Source of the DNA: Phoronis australis | Lineage: Eukaryota > Phoronida > Phoronidae | Direction: 5' to 3' | DNA length: 64,000 bases | NCBI GenBank assembly: GCA_002633005.1 | Contig: NMRA01000019.1 | Coordinates: 444,710-508,709, forward strand | In this document: in pieces, positions 26,401-41,400 of the stretch | Position numbering within the stretch: the first letter of the stretch is position 1 | Layout: the number at the start of each line of letters is the position of its first letter | Position numbers and translations under genes: made by a program | The notes under the pieces: generated by a model | Told to the model about the DNA's origin: nothing | Database searches by the model: none | The model's input: only the letters and a program-made list of their open reading frames with translations

Positions 26401-29400
26401 ACTACTCAGTATTCGTTTCAGAGTGCGTATTCAATGAACAGCTTCTTGTGTTGTCATAGCGATAACTTCGATATTGCTATTAAGTGGGAAAGGCAAGCGA
26501 AGTTTCGGCAAAGCTTCAGTAAACCGAAGTTCCCCTAATGGGAAAGCAGAGCAATCAGCAATAACTTCAATAAACTTAAAGGTATTTGAAGCCTGGTAGA
26601 TAAGAATAATTAGCCTGGATACCTGTGTGTGGTGCTAGACAAGACAGCTGGGAAGGCTTAACCAATAAACCAGACCAACCAATCTCTGTCTCAAGTCGAA
26701 ACTAAATGGGAGAATGTTTGCAATGTTGCACTAAGGGGGTCAAACTAATTTTCCTGGTAAGGCATAGTTCATTATGTCAAATACTTTGAAGAATTTAATA
26801 AAAGGTTTTGTCTCGATCTGTTCACATAGTTTGGTAACTCGGGTTGTGTAAAGGCAAACATGACCCACGGAATATGATGAATTTTGAGGAAGCCTGAATA
26901 CACCTGATAAATAAAAAGGACTTAATGATACACAAAAACAGTGTACAACTACTGTAAAACTTATTTAGTTCTGAATTTACACTCGATTGTAGAGACCTTT
27001 AACAACAATTGTGGAAAATAAAGATATTACCACTGAATAATGTATTGACAGCCTGACATACATGTACACAACAGTTAAACAGTAAGACTCTCCAGTCTTG
27101 TTGATGGTGGACAAGTCATAAGTCTTATTTTCTATTTTTTCACAAAAATAAGTAACACCAAATTAACCCTTTGTCGTTTTCAAGTTGGAAATTCAGCATC
27201 CCATTAGAAGCCCTTGAAAATATGACACGGGACGAACTTTTATAAGAAAGTATTTTGAAAACTCAAGATTACAAGCCGACTCACAAAGCTGACTCATTGA
27301 TTCTTAATATATTCGAAACTAAAAATTTCGAAAAAGTGTTACGAACCCAAACTAAGACTGTTTTGCTTGGTGATCAAGGACTATTGTTGCTTTGTTGCAG
27401 GCACTCACGGTAGAATAAAATTAAATGTTTTTTGTCTAACTGATTGTCTAAAATTATCAGTATTTCCAAAACGTAAATTTAAAATATTTTCTTTTGGCAC
27501 ACTTTCTCCAAAAAGAAGTACTTCCCCCCATTTATACGATTGCCACTGACAATAAAAACATTTAAAAACATCTGACTCTTACCAATTTCCGACTTGAGCA
27601 TGAAGCAGCAATAATTCGGTGCTTCCTAGCTTTTCATGGAAAAACAAGGAACTAATATTTCATGATTTCAAGTCATTAAGATCACTCACTCAGATAACTG
27701 TGGGTGCATAATATAGATTTTGGGACATTAGAGCATCTGAAATACTTGTTATTTCTCTTTGCCTTGTAGTTGTTGTTCAAGAAATTCCATTTTCAATGAG
27801 GGATTTATTATTGATAACAGATCGCAGTGTCCAAAATGGTCTGAAAACAATGTCATCACAATCATGCAGCAATTATTACTGAAAGCTACCAGTATATCCA
27901 TTCCATAATACCAACACAAAAGTCGAGGTGTTGTGGAAAGTGAGTATTTGTAACCCAAACTGATGAGAAACAATTTCATAGTCGCCAGTTGGGAAATGAG
28001 ATGTAGAACCTAATGTCACTTAAGTTTGGCAAAATTGGTGAGATTTTTCTAAGTATGATTTGAATACTTTTGAAACTGGGAATGTCAGCTGCACATGCAA
28101 TAAACAACATGCATAACTATTCGACATGATTTCTTAATTTCGGTAATGTAAACACACAGCCCTTGAGATTGTGACTTCTGCAGGCAATTCACACAAGAGT
28201 GAGGCTAGTTTTGAAAATAAACTGATCAATGCTGAACTTTGACAAAATTTTGACGTATGAAGGTGTGGCTGAAAGTCACCTGTATTACTACAGCCTGACT
28301 TACTTCAACCTAAACTTTGTCAAAATCTACAGCAGTTTTGCACCTAGTCTGTTGACGGACCACCGAATTCTGACAACATTATACATAATCTGTTGGCCGA
28401 ACAGCAACTGCCATTCTGCTTCATAGGAAATTTATTTCGTGCCATGCAGCACTACAACGGCTTTTAAAATTAGGTCAATGATTCACATCATAGCCCAAAG
28501 GAGTTGCTAACTTACTTGCCAAAACAGACCTCATTCATGGAAATGTACAATGTACAGTGCGTTTTACTGCTGTATGTAGCATGATACCTCTCAGTCAATG
28601 TCTCCTGGGCCTTATTATGAGCAATTTCCTATCTCCACTCACTGTGAAAAATTGCCACAATTGACCTATCGCCAGGATTTTGAGTGACGGTTTAACTGAC
28701 CAATCAGAATGCAGCATTCTAGACACACCTTTGTTTTCAAGCCGCCATTTTACCCGACAAACAACACATTGCCGGGTGAAACTTATGGTTTGTTTGTCGA
28801 CATTATGCAAGGGGGTGGAACTTGCGATAGGTCAATTTTTATTATACAGAGTGGTCAAATGGTCAACATTCAAAATAGAACAGCGCGGATTCGTTTCAGA
28901 TACAGAACAGACTCAGAAATAATCATGCAAAGCGGTCAAATTACTAGTCTCAAAACACAAACCAACATGAGTTACAAATTAACAACTCTGAACGTTGTTG
29001 AATTAATTGATCATTTATTAGCACACAGCTCAGTCCTGGACAGACTCCTTGTTATTGGTTGATTTAAGCCTTAAACTTTGAACCCTAAATGCAAAGTATC
29101 AAAATCAGTTGGTATGTGACTTATACTGGCCATTTGCAATGCTGGTTGGTGGCATTTAGACTGCCAATTGTTACTGAGGCAACTGAAACACGCAATGTGA
29201 GAATTCTGCGAAAACCTTACTGAGTGTGTAGTAGCATTTAGTTCAGTGATTATGTAATGCAATATGGTTAGTGACAAACTCAGGTTGTTTAAAATGAGTG
29301 CAGTAGCAGCAAGGGGAAACATCATCAATTTGAATTAGATATCTGACGATGTACAGTAGCATCACATTAAACTCTGACCAAAGGAGTTTAAAAGGAAAGG

Positions 29401-32400
29401 CACAAAAACAGCATTTTGTCTCTGGCAAATGCTTGACAACAGTCCCTGCTGCATCAAAACATTCCAACTTGCTCCTAAATAGCGCAGGAATGAAATACAT
29501 CAAACAATAACAGAGTTTGTCAGAGATCTAACATAATCATCTTCAAAACTACTGCATGCAAAAGTCGTCAAAACAATGACTGACTAATCACCTGCACTAG
29601 TGAGCATATTATTCTGCATTGGAAACAGAGGTCAAGGCCTTTCAAAGTAATCACAAACTGAGTTGAAGGTAGGCATTTATCTAATAACAATTCAGGTTTC
29701 AAGCAAGATGCACATAAAAAAACCAGAATTTCATTTGGTTAGGAAAGTAGCACACAGGAGCATTAATACATATTCAGAAAACATTTACGCCTTCCAATTA
29801 ACAAGGGACATCTGACACAATCTGCGCTATATATCATTAAGTTCGCCGTAACTGCCATTTTAAAAACAACAGAATGTGAACAAAATGACTGAATGGGCCA
29901 TCAAATCCTAACATTTTGGAGTTGAAATTATATGCCATTTGATTTGACCAGTAACGTTAACATCACAGACAGTCGGTTAAACTTGAGGAGTTAAAATAAT
30001 TATTTGACTTGGTCAGTGCATTTTCATCAAGCAAAGAATATGGCTTCCTCTAGTGTGAGTAGAGCATTTTCATCAAGCAAAGAATACGGCTCTCTCTACT
30101 GTGAATCAACAATACTAACTGGTGTGCTGAAGAATAAGCGTCCTGAGTTTTTTGCAGCGTTGTATGAGGGCCTTGAAAGAAGCACCCTTGACGCGAAGAC
30201 AGAACGCCAAGGAGAGACACTCGATATGAATACAGTTACTTGATAAAACCTAGAAAGTAAGAGCAGAAAAGATGTCAAGAGATGAAAAGGAGACATTGCG
30301 AGAGGTTGAAAAACCATAGGTAGAACGACATTATCAGCATTAAACATTAGATAAACGTGGTCTCTAGTGATTTTCCACTAAAAATCTATTATTCATGAAG
30401 TACACCAGAAACCAGAACAAATCAAATTACCTTTTATTGGTAATAATCTTGTTACAATGTGAGTTGTCCAGAGCAGGACAGATTGAGGTATACGTAGTAC
30501 TTCAGAGCATGATCAATGAACTACTTGACGAGCCAACACAGAGACGCTTGCTCGTAGTTAGGTGCAAGGATTTCTGTAATTTGTTCTTGCAAAAGTAATT
30601 TGTCTGCCAATATATAATGAGCATCTGCATTGATTTACACTTAGTAAGAAACCAGAAGTGAAGCAACATGATTGTTGATAGACAGGATGTGAAGAGTATT
30701 CAATAAATTATCTATGTTAGATTCATAACACTTGTTGCCAAGCAGGATCCAGTTGAAAAGTAATGACCTAGAATACACAACAATGAAACCACACTGCCCC
30801 ATGTCCCTTTCAAAACATTGAACAATGCTTTTGGCATCCTACAACAATCAAATTTATCTTGAGGATAAGTTTTGTGCAATTTCGCCCAGTTCACTCGGAC
30901 CTTAAGGAACCTAGCTCGGACTCACTATTGAACTCAGAAGAACGAGTGTCAGTCACAACATCACTCATGATCATAAAATTAGTGAGTTGACGATTCACAA
31001 CATTATTTTTTAGGGTTTACTAGAGCACGAAAGATTTTTGATGATCAATAGTGCATAACATGTTTACTTATTTTAATGATTATCAGAAGACTATTAGTAC
31101 ATTTTCCTATAATAATTGATTTAATATTGTGCAAAGTGGTTAAGATCACTTAAACCAGCCTTCCATCACAAGAACTAACATTCAATTTAGAACAGCACTA
31201 TGTGTTATGAAAATGGTCCCAAATTATTGTTCGCTAGTCAAAGCGTAGCTAATTTCAGAGCTACAGCTGACAGTTCGTTGTTCCTTGACACCAGGTTAAA
31301 CAACATGACAATATGTGTCACAATGTGCATCGATCATGGTCTCTTTGTAGAACCATCAAAGTAATGAAAAAGTTGAGATCAGTTTTATACACTGTGGTTC
31401 AAATCATAGGTTTGCTCCAGGAACCGCTTTAAAAATGTAATAATAATAATAATTACAATAACCACAAAATAATAACAAGAACAACACTAAGTTTTGAAAC
31501 GCACCTACATCTGCACTGCAAATGGTACGCCTCAGGGGAATGACTCGGAGGGAAAGAGAGAGGGGGTAGGGAGGGAGTGGGGGGAGGGTGGGGGAGAGAG
31601 AGACTCCAAAAATCGAAAATTGCGACAAGGTGGCATAGATATATACATAGAATCCAAAGACACAGAGTCAGACGTAAAACAATAAAATTGCCACTAGGGG
31701 GACATGGCAGTAAGTCAGATCCATCCGCAAGTCCTTGTTATCTTTTTCTGTCTCTTAGGAGCATATCTGCCAGATTTCAGGAAGACCCTATGAGTAGTTA
31801 AGGAGATACAGTTGTGGCAGATACCACATGCTCAGATAGAGGTGATTGCAATAAGTACCCACACATTTATATGTGGGTGCACAATAATAATAACAAAGGT
31901 TACATTCCATCTCAGTTCTTTCCTTCTCCCATAAGTCCCAAGCCAGTGAACAATTCCCAATTTTTGTTCACGTTCATGAACTCGTACAAATATTCACGGA
32001 AGCCTAAAGAATACAAAGTCACATTTGCAATGAGCTTAAAATCAAATGAATGCCAGATACACAACCACAGAAGGCACAAGTGCATTTTCGGAGTTACAAA
32101 ACCTCAATTAAGGTTGCAATAAATACTGCCCACAGTAATGGAAAATAAGTTTGCCCACGCGGTAAGAAATGATGAGCATAGGTAAGGACATAGCTCTTAA
32201 TTGCGTATTGAGACTTGATTACCCTAAATGTCCAACCACTAATGATTTAAAGAGCCACACAAGGAGTTTGAGGGCTCTGCTACATGAGGCAATAATTGTA
32301 CTAACATGCTTTCATCTTGGGTTGGTGAATCAATCCTGTTGAAGCTGTTTACGTAATAGACTCAGGGAAAAAAATCTGAAATTTGCATATTAACAGAATG

Positions 32401-35400
32401 ATGGGCTAGTTATTATGAAAATTGGTGGTACGGACTTCTCTTCAAATAACAACTGTAATGGAGAGTACTGAGTGCCCACGACTGCAGCACCAATGGTATG
32501 CTTCTAGGAGTGTTTATTAGTGCTTAGTAATTCTGCATGCCACCTATTGGCAACATCACTTGACCTAAAGGAACATAAGTCTGAAAAGATTTCTCCCCAC
32601 GACCAGAAACCGAACCCACAACATTCTGCTATCCGTGCAGACGCTCTAGCCACTTCAGGACCCCTGGTCAAACACAGAAATCCAAACAGACTTAGAACTG
32701 GGTATCCCACCCATAAAATTGTGAGTGTAAAATTGTAAAACTTAGACCAGCATAGAAATAGAGATCACAAACATTAGTCTGGTCTCCATGCCACCTGTTG
32801 GCCACATGACATAAAATCGTGAGTATAAATATAATTAGGTCACGTGATGTGCCCAATAGGTGGAGTGCAGACCAGACTTCAAAATGTTTGTGAGTAATGT
32901 GCAGTACATGAAAATGAAAAGGCCATAAGAGGGTGGAGTGCAAGTCAGATCTATCTGAAACAAAGCAAGAGCTGATCTGTCTCCTGGATGGAAACAGGTT
33001 CGCTAAAGTTTGTGCACAACAATCAATCAATTTGGCAGATATAAAGCCATATATGCTAACCTAAAGTGCCACTAGCACTCACATGCCACAGAGGTCGGAC
33101 ACATCCCAAAATCAACATACTAAATACTTTTCTCAACTGGAAGACATATACATGGGCGGTGCACCATAGGGGGCTGGGGGGGCTATAGCCCCCACTTTTT
33201 TCAGTGGTACACCGTTTAGGCAGTGCACCACAGGGGGGCTGACGGGGCAATAACCCCCACTTTTTTAGTGCTGCGCCGCCCATGATATACCAAAGTTCAT
33301 GATATGATCCATAGAGGAACATAGTAAATATTGAGGTACTGTATAATGTAAAAAAATTGCCAATAGGGAATACCAGAGTAGTTGGACCTGTCTGAAAATC
33401 TACACAAGCCGTGAACACACCTGTGAAATTTGAAGCAGTTTGACGGGTAGTGAGGCGGATCCCAAAACACATGCACAGAAATGATACAAATGCCCACTGT
33501 GGTGCGCAGATTATCACTGCCTCTACACTAGAAACCAATTTGCCAAATGTCATAATAATGCATCAACGAACTCAGTAAATATAGAACCTAACAGGAACAG
33601 CCAATAGCCAAATCTGTCAGTAAATTTGATCATGTCGTCCCATCCACAATTAGAAACACGTGATTGTGCAAAATACAACAAACACCATCCAGTCCTTTGT
33701 GGAAGACACCCCGGTGATATAGGGATGCTGGTATTTAGAAATGCCGGTTGGCTACTGGACAGATGGATGGGGACCATAGCATGATAAGAACATCACTCTG
33801 GCTGGGCTGCATTGAATAATTGGTATTACTCTTCAGAAGCTCTGTTAAATAAATGGTCTGGATCACTAAATAATGGAGAAAGGTCTTATGTGAGTCTCAG
33901 CACAGCTCTCCTCATTGGGAGGCCACTGAAGCAGAGCAGGTTGTTATGAAGACAGTATAAAAGTGGCTTAGAACCTGAAACTGCATTAATCAAATTGAAT
34001 CAGAAGTCGAACTATTCACCAGGTATGTCTACGGTTTTCTCGTATTTAATGGCGTACACAGCATTCATATAGTGAGGGATGACCCTTTGCAAACTATTTC
34101 TCGTGACACATCCAAAAACAAAAACGAACAGTAATTGTACAAAATCAATTCAATCTTACTTTTGAAATTAAAACAATGATGTCACATTCTCATGAGAAAT
34201 CATTCATGGACTGCTTCTTCATAATTGTCACTGCTCAAAAATGATCATTAGCTCAACACACCTGCAAGTTGCTCCAAACTGTCCTGAGCAATTAGAAAAT
34301 TAGTATAGAATATGTGATTACGATACCCATTGAGACATGCAGAAAAACTACCATCACTCACTCTGGTGGAACACAGTATGCAAAAGGTTGATAATACAAA
34401 GTTACATAGATTAATTTGTCCTTTGAACTGAGGCCCATACAACAACTCACAGGTAGGATGACACTACAGGATACTACTAGTCATTGCATTGAATTCTTCT
34501 CAACAACTTCCGTAAGTTCAATGACTCCGAAAATTTAAAGATGGGTAACGAGATATTTTCAATTTTGAAAACAGAACTTTATGATCTACATCAACAGACC
34601 AGTTGAAACGCACAGTGGTACATGTGTCAACTTTACAAACATGGTTGGAAATCAGTTAGATAAAAGTGAAGGATTTAAAGAGCATGGTTCTGGTCTGCAA
34701 TGTGACTCATTCTGACACTTGCACTCACCAATTTGAAGAAAACATCCTTGTCTGTTTTGGTTTTGTTTTTGAAAAGCTGCATAAAAGTATGTATTAAGCA
34801 AAGGCAGGCATTGTGGCCTGGTTGATAAGTGCCCGCTTTCTTTACTCGAGGTCGTGGGTTCAAGTCCCACCAGGTCACACTGCTAAACCCTTGAGCCAGG
34901 TTTCTAGCTCCTAGATAGCACGGTTTTAAGAATATATCAATAAAGCATAAAAATATTTCCAGGTGATCAGTGCAATGGGCCCACATGCAAGGCCTGCGCA
35001 CGTCTGATACAACGTGTATCAGACCGCCTGCAATTATTTTTTTTAAAGGCAAGCAAGTTTGAAACGCCATGATTTGCCAACGATGAGTAAAAAACAAATC
35101 CCACATCATTTTCCTGCTCTCTGAGAGATGGATTCTTTTGAAAACTAAAAGGTGGGAAATTAAAAAAGAAATGCTGAATCACTGACTCAATTTTCAAACA
35201 GCGTTCACTTGACAATGCTTTTTGCCTAAAACCGCATTCCCTCAGTACTTAGCTGTCAAAAACGAATTAAGCCATTTATTAATCTTCTGAAATTGTAATA
35301 TTCCCTACTGTAATAGGACTCGGTATGCATACGATAATGAATAAGTGAGAACATCAAAAACTCGGCCATATGATAAAACTCTTCAGTTTATTGAGCAAGC

Positions 35401-38400
35401 CAACTCCTAAAAGTGTTAATTCGACAATGGTGTATGTACGCATTGCACATTTTTGTTTTCTTTTGTGTTAGTGTCAATGGACAGTAAGGAAGAAGGCCAA
35501 GAAACAAGAAGGGACACTTATCTGAGACGTGGGCACTAATTACGTGTAATGTACATGTAACCCACTAATATGTGATAATTGCGACCAACAAATGAATTTA
35601 TGATTCCATTAAAGTTTAAGCAGACGATGACCTCAAATATTCCCTTAGCTAGCTAATTTGACGCAGCATTTCTCCAAGTAGCAACTGTTTCCTTACAGTA
35701 CATTAGCGTTATTCCTGCTGCAATTGTTCTGTTCTTGGCCATGGCCAAGAATGCAGTCATGGTTTATTCTGTTCACCAACAGGAGGCAGAGTTTATTACC
35801 TCAACATGCTGGTCTTCTAGGAAGCCGATGCCATAGAAGTTGACCACTCTCAGGTTGGGTGTGTTGGCTTTGATCTTCCCAATGTTGATAACCTCATAGG
35901 TCTCTTCTTCCTCCTCATTGGACAGTTCAAAAGTACCTGAGGATGAGCGTAAAACGAGAAAGCTGAAACCTTTGACATGGTTGTCACCATACATCAAAAT
36001 TGTTTAAAATACATTTTATTAATTGTTATTAGGTCTCATTCTGAATTGAAAAATAAGCCCAATTCGGACTGGGTACAGATTATTAACAATTCATATGTTG
36101 CTGGAATTAAAGAACAGCATACTCGTCATGGCTACCAATAATAAATAAACTCACTATATTTCATGATTTTATCGACTGTCAGAATTTAGAGTGACACTGT
36201 TCTTGGTTTATTTTGTTCTATTGTTCTGTTTGTGTTACTGATTTGCATGACCTCCAAGGTCAGTACAGTGATGATGTAATTTGTTTACTACAGAAGAGTG
36301 CGGAACTTTCTAAAAGAACTAGCATATGAATGATTATTGTAATCTGGAACATTCTAAAGCCTAGTATATGTTTGTAAAACGAGTGGTTAGAGTCCGCAAA
36401 GTTCAAGAATGTGCTTGAATTAGTGAAAAGTTCTGGAAAATGCATTAGTCTATAAATACACAAGCACAGGTTTGTATTAGTCAGTTAACCAGTTGAAGGA
36501 ATAAAGAGTTGAATATCAATTAGTTACTGGAGAGTTACAGTTGAATTACTGAAAGTGTCACAAAAGTTCATCACTTAAGTCAAGGCTTTGCAGCATTGGC
36601 TGGAGCGTAGAACAGACATTACATCCGACGTTTTGTCTGAATAGGCTTGTGAAAGTATGGTCGAGGTTAATAAAGTAATTAACTCGAACGTCAGTCTTCA
36701 GTCTATCATCACACCGAAAGCTATTAGCACCGGTAATGGTAACCACCTACACCCACCCACACACGGGAAAAATGTGACATCGACAAATTGAATTAGACTG
36801 TGAATTGGACAAGGCCCCCCCCAGTTGTCACCGAATCAGTTGTCATTAGCACGACTTGCTCCACTTCAGTCGCATTTGCACGGCATGACCCAGTTACACG
36901 AAGACCGTCTGCGTATTAGCAAACGTTCCAACCACGTGGAATGCCAGTGGATCACTCGAATATGCGCCATTGTGCATTGAAAGATGATCCCTTTCCTCCC
37001 ACCCCCAGTTGTGTTTAGACGACATTTAGTTTCAACTGATCTTAGTGCAACTTGCTCTACCAGTCTCAAACCGGTGTCAAAAATAGCCACGGCATTGTCA
37101 ATTTGCTCCATGTCAGTTGTGTTTACACACACACACACACATGTACCCAATCAGCTGTTCTAAGTTAGTTGCTCCAAAACAGCTACAGCACACATCACGA
37201 ATTTTTGTCCGACCGGTCGGAAATTGGTTGACGACCGGCCATCGTCCGGTCGGCTAAAAATTAGCCTTCAGTCGACCGGCCATCAGCCGGCCAGGTGGTC
37301 GGCTGCTATTTTTAGGCTAGAGTAGCATTTGCGTAATAGTTTGTCAGGCTGATACCACTTTGCGCGTCAATGCATATTCGTCTTAGCACAGGGTCAAATA
37401 AATTAACCCACTTTTACCATCTCCGTTACATTTGTTCACTTCAGTTGTGGAACACCACTAATTCGAAGGTTGAAGGCAAGCGGTAATAGTAAACATTGAA
37501 TTATGAACAATGCAACAAGTTTTGGATAAAAAACGTGAAAGTTTTCTTTACATTTGATCTATAATTTGACTTGTGATGTTTACGAGTTGCATTACACTGT
37601 CTGCTTCCCGATCAATACAACGCCGTAGTCATTTTGTAAACGCAACTATTTTTGACAGTCTTCACCCATTTTTGTTTGTATGATGCCAAACTGCATCTTT
37701 TTGCGTTTTTTAAGTTATTCACGGGTCTCCTATCACGCGTCCATGATGATGAGATAGTGAGTGAGTTGTTACACCGCGAAGAGCTCTCACTCCAAGGAAT
37801 TTATTTTCATAGTATTAAACCCTTGCAGTACAGACGCGAAATTCACGGCCCAGTATGCCCCAAACTCACGGTTTTCGATGGCTCTAACTTCGAAATCATG
37901 CTATAGTTACGATTTCCACTTACTTAGACGGTGATATCAAACACGGAATGACCAGAGACGTTGGCGTTTCCGTATGTCCACAAAAGAGCAGTGTGTACAA
38001 ATTTGTTCATTTCGCTTTTCTACACTGATGAATACGGTCAACACGGTGTTTTAAAAAAGACCACTTTTGAGGGCATTTTTAAAAATAAATGTTTGGTTGC
38101 ATTCAGTGAGTCGAGCCCACGGGCGTACATCAAATTTACGCGTGGGCAGAAAACGTATCTGCGAAAAGAAAAAGTTACGTTTTCAAAACTTTCAGAGCAT
38201 GAGCTCAAGGACTTAAGTCCTGAGAAAGAAAATAAAACCGAATACCAAACAGAAACTTGTCCAATGAATTTGTAGCTCTTGGAAAGCTGTTACCCGAAGA
38301 AATGTGCAAAATACGTACGGCATCTATGGAAGGTTGTACCAGAAGTGCTTCGATGCAGTGGAGCCGCCACGGGATATTAAAAACACTGAGCTGTGCACTA

Positions 38401-41400
38401 GTTAGCTGAATGGAAAGCTGAAGTGGAAAAATCCAGAACACACATTTTCTGTTCAGGAATTGAAATCTCTGTAGAATCAAAAACAATTGGCAACCAGGAC
38501 TTATTGCGTCAGAAAACTTATCACGCCAGGAGAGAATTGTTTTCATGCCCGGAGAGTACGTGATCACCCATTATGCAATGATGAAAATCCAGTATGTACC
38601 TACATGTATACATTGGCATCTATTGTAAAACGTGGATTAGACAAAAGAAATTCAACCGCATTTCCAAGATATGTCTGTCGTCTGCGAGAGGTTGAACACT
38701 TAACCCTTGTTTGTACGTGTATTACGGACATTATCACTTTGAAGGATCAATGCTTGGGGATGGTGATGTGGTGTCCTGGCGTGAAAAGTTACTGACATGC
38801 TAAGTTTTTGGACCTGACTTATTAAATTTTCAGTTCGGTTGTGTTTAATTTTGATCCTGAAGTGAAGAATTTTTGGTCCTCACGTGATAAATCATAGGTG
38901 GTCATGTGATAAATTTTAAGTCTTGACGTGGTGAATTTTGGTCTTGATTCGTTTTTTTTTGGTTTTCTGTGTAAAAACAATCTCAATGAATTGGACAGTT
39001 TTAATTCTTCCTTAAGTAAAAGTTTTGGTTTTGAGATATTTATTTTTGGTCCTGAAGAGTTAACACATTTTTCTTGGTTTTAATATTGCACAAAAAATAT
39101 ATGTCGTTAAATGTTTTCTCTTTGGCCTTCCATAAATGTGGAAGAGCAGGTTGTGTAGCATCATACTATGTAACTTCTTGTATAAATCTAGGTGTTTGTG
39201 ATTAAGTAATACACTGGAAAATGAGTAGTTGTGGCTTCTTTTGAAATATTGTATCCTTTGTATATGCCTGGGGTAGATGGCTCAGTGTGATATTATGTAA
39301 GCCTTATTATCTTCTATGGCTTAACAACTTACTATGTATCTTCATTCATGCCTGTAATAGAATGAGGTACTCCCAAGCATGTGATAAATTTTATTCTAAT
39401 GAGGTATGCTTCCAATGCACAATTCAGTTAGTAATCATACTTTTGCAGTGGTTCATAACAAAGGGATTCCTTAAACCCAGTAAATATTTTTGCAACTGCC
39501 AATCTGCATATTAGGCACGCATATTGCATCATACCTCATCAGAGTAAAACTTGTTATCAATCATAGTAGAGACAGTTATTTTTATCATTGCCATAAGACG
39601 TTAACAAAACCAGTCAGTGTCTGTAAGTGTAAGTGTCTACATTGCTGACGAATAAACGTCAGTTAAAATCCATTTTTATAACAATGATTCATGCCAAAGG
39701 TTTGAAATCGCGCCCCCTAAAGTGTCTTTCTTGACTTGCCCTGGTGATCACTAGAATCGATGCAATAAACTTATAGAAGTTGTTTTTTAACCTGTGTTAA
39801 TAGAACTGAAAATTGTGTGCATTTTCGTTAGTGCGAGAGTGTTCTTTTTGAATCACTGGGTTAATCATTTTTACGTTCTAAATGAAAACACAGACTACTT
39901 TCTTTAGGATTACATGTACCAAGTTACTCCGAAGAACCATTTGAGTATACGAGAAATGCCAAGTATTGTGCTCTTACTCCAAAGGGTTCGAAAGGCTCTA
40001 GCCTTGGTGCGAAGCTGTTTACTAAATTAAATATACAACTTTGCACCGTTGTGGGTAGAAACTAACGAATAAAATCTTCCTAGAGTAATCTAAATTATTT
40101 ACGGGCGTTGCAAAAATTTGTTTTCTACAATTATTCTGCTGCTAAAGTTGTAGTGTGATCTTTTGCGTCGACTTTCAACGCAATGAAATATTGCGTCACC
40201 CATTACCCTGTTTCTTTTTCCCAGATTCATCAATCCAACGTTCTCCCTCGAGATTGCGTAAACGTCACAACAAATGATTATAATTGATTTCATTTCAATA
40301 TATGTTTTTGGAATTTTGATATCAGTAAACCAAATTTTAGAACGAATTTTGCTGAGATATCATCATCTAATGGGAGATGTCGAAAAAATTCTGGAAGTGG
40401 CGCGTGTCCCGAATGCACTCTTTTCAAAACGACGACATATTTTTTTTGTTACAAAAGGCAGAGAATTATGCAAGAAAATGACATCCGATGTTTATCGTTT
40501 AAATGGTCGTAATGGGCAAGCTGAATGTCAATTAACTTCCAGATTTTGCATGCACACCCGCCGGTCTTTAACTCATGTTAATACAAGCTTCACGACAAGG
40601 TGACGAGCGTAACTATCCGGGCTGTGTGCAATTTCGAGGTCTGTCAGGGCTCAATACATAGTGGCACCTTGCTGTATTTTGACAATAGTCTTCATACAGC
40701 TAGCTGGCTAGATAGGAAGGCTCTAGCTTCGAAACAATTTTTTACTCCAAAAGTGACAACAAATTCAAAATGATGATGGGTGATGGATGACACTATAACC
40801 GGTCACATTCTTCCGTTTTCATGTGCCCATGATCTTAATATCGGCGCTATCTTCAAACCATTGTTTAGGTTGTTCCTAAAATAAATTTTTGTTCTATTGC
40901 TGTACCAACATATTAAGAAATTATACAGAAATATACAATAATTATCAGTGGTAAAGCGCAATATACAGAGTGAAGAAGTGATGATCAAGAACAATAACAG
41001 ATGAGCACAAATACGTGCAGCTTGTTGAGCATTCCGCGGCATGAAAACACTTGAGGTCGTAAAACATCCAGCGTTGTATTCTGATTTTTATGCAATTTTA
41101 CTGTAAAATTTCAAATCTCTTGCTTGTTTTTATGCATAATGTACTGTATAAAAAGTCTCATATCTAAAGTTAGAAATTATGCTTCCACGATATCACTTAA
41201 CATTTGATTTTACCATGCCGTCATTAATTCAACATAAAGTTTTAGGTTAGTGTAATGTCACGCACTTTGTATATGTAGGTTGATTCGATTTTACCTCCTT
41301 TCCATAGTTGAACAAAAGTTGATAAACCGATGTCAAGACCGGAGTTGCCACTGGTGAATGAACAGCAAACAGTTAAATGTTTGTTTGGCCTAAGTTCACC

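Noticed and set aside
27583-27625. 43-nt minus-strand segment with acceptor ctag, donor GTAAGAG and phases that would fit between F-box exons 3 and 5 (EAPNYCCFML.., LRR-like).
   Set aside because: The 130-nt exon at 30120-30249 encodes much better LRR sequence, has a stronger acceptor and fits the same phases; using both would break the frame.
34260-34281. 22-nt minus-strand micro-exon candidate (acceptor ttctaattgctcag, donor GTGTGTT) that also fits the exon 3 to exon 5 phases.
   Set aside because: Adds only DSLEQLA and replaces an expected leucine-rich repeat; superseded by the exon at 30120-30249.
34806-34880. Genuine tRNA gene.
   Set aside because: The T arm is perfect, but the acceptor pairing leaves too few bases for a D arm; better explained as a SINE head.
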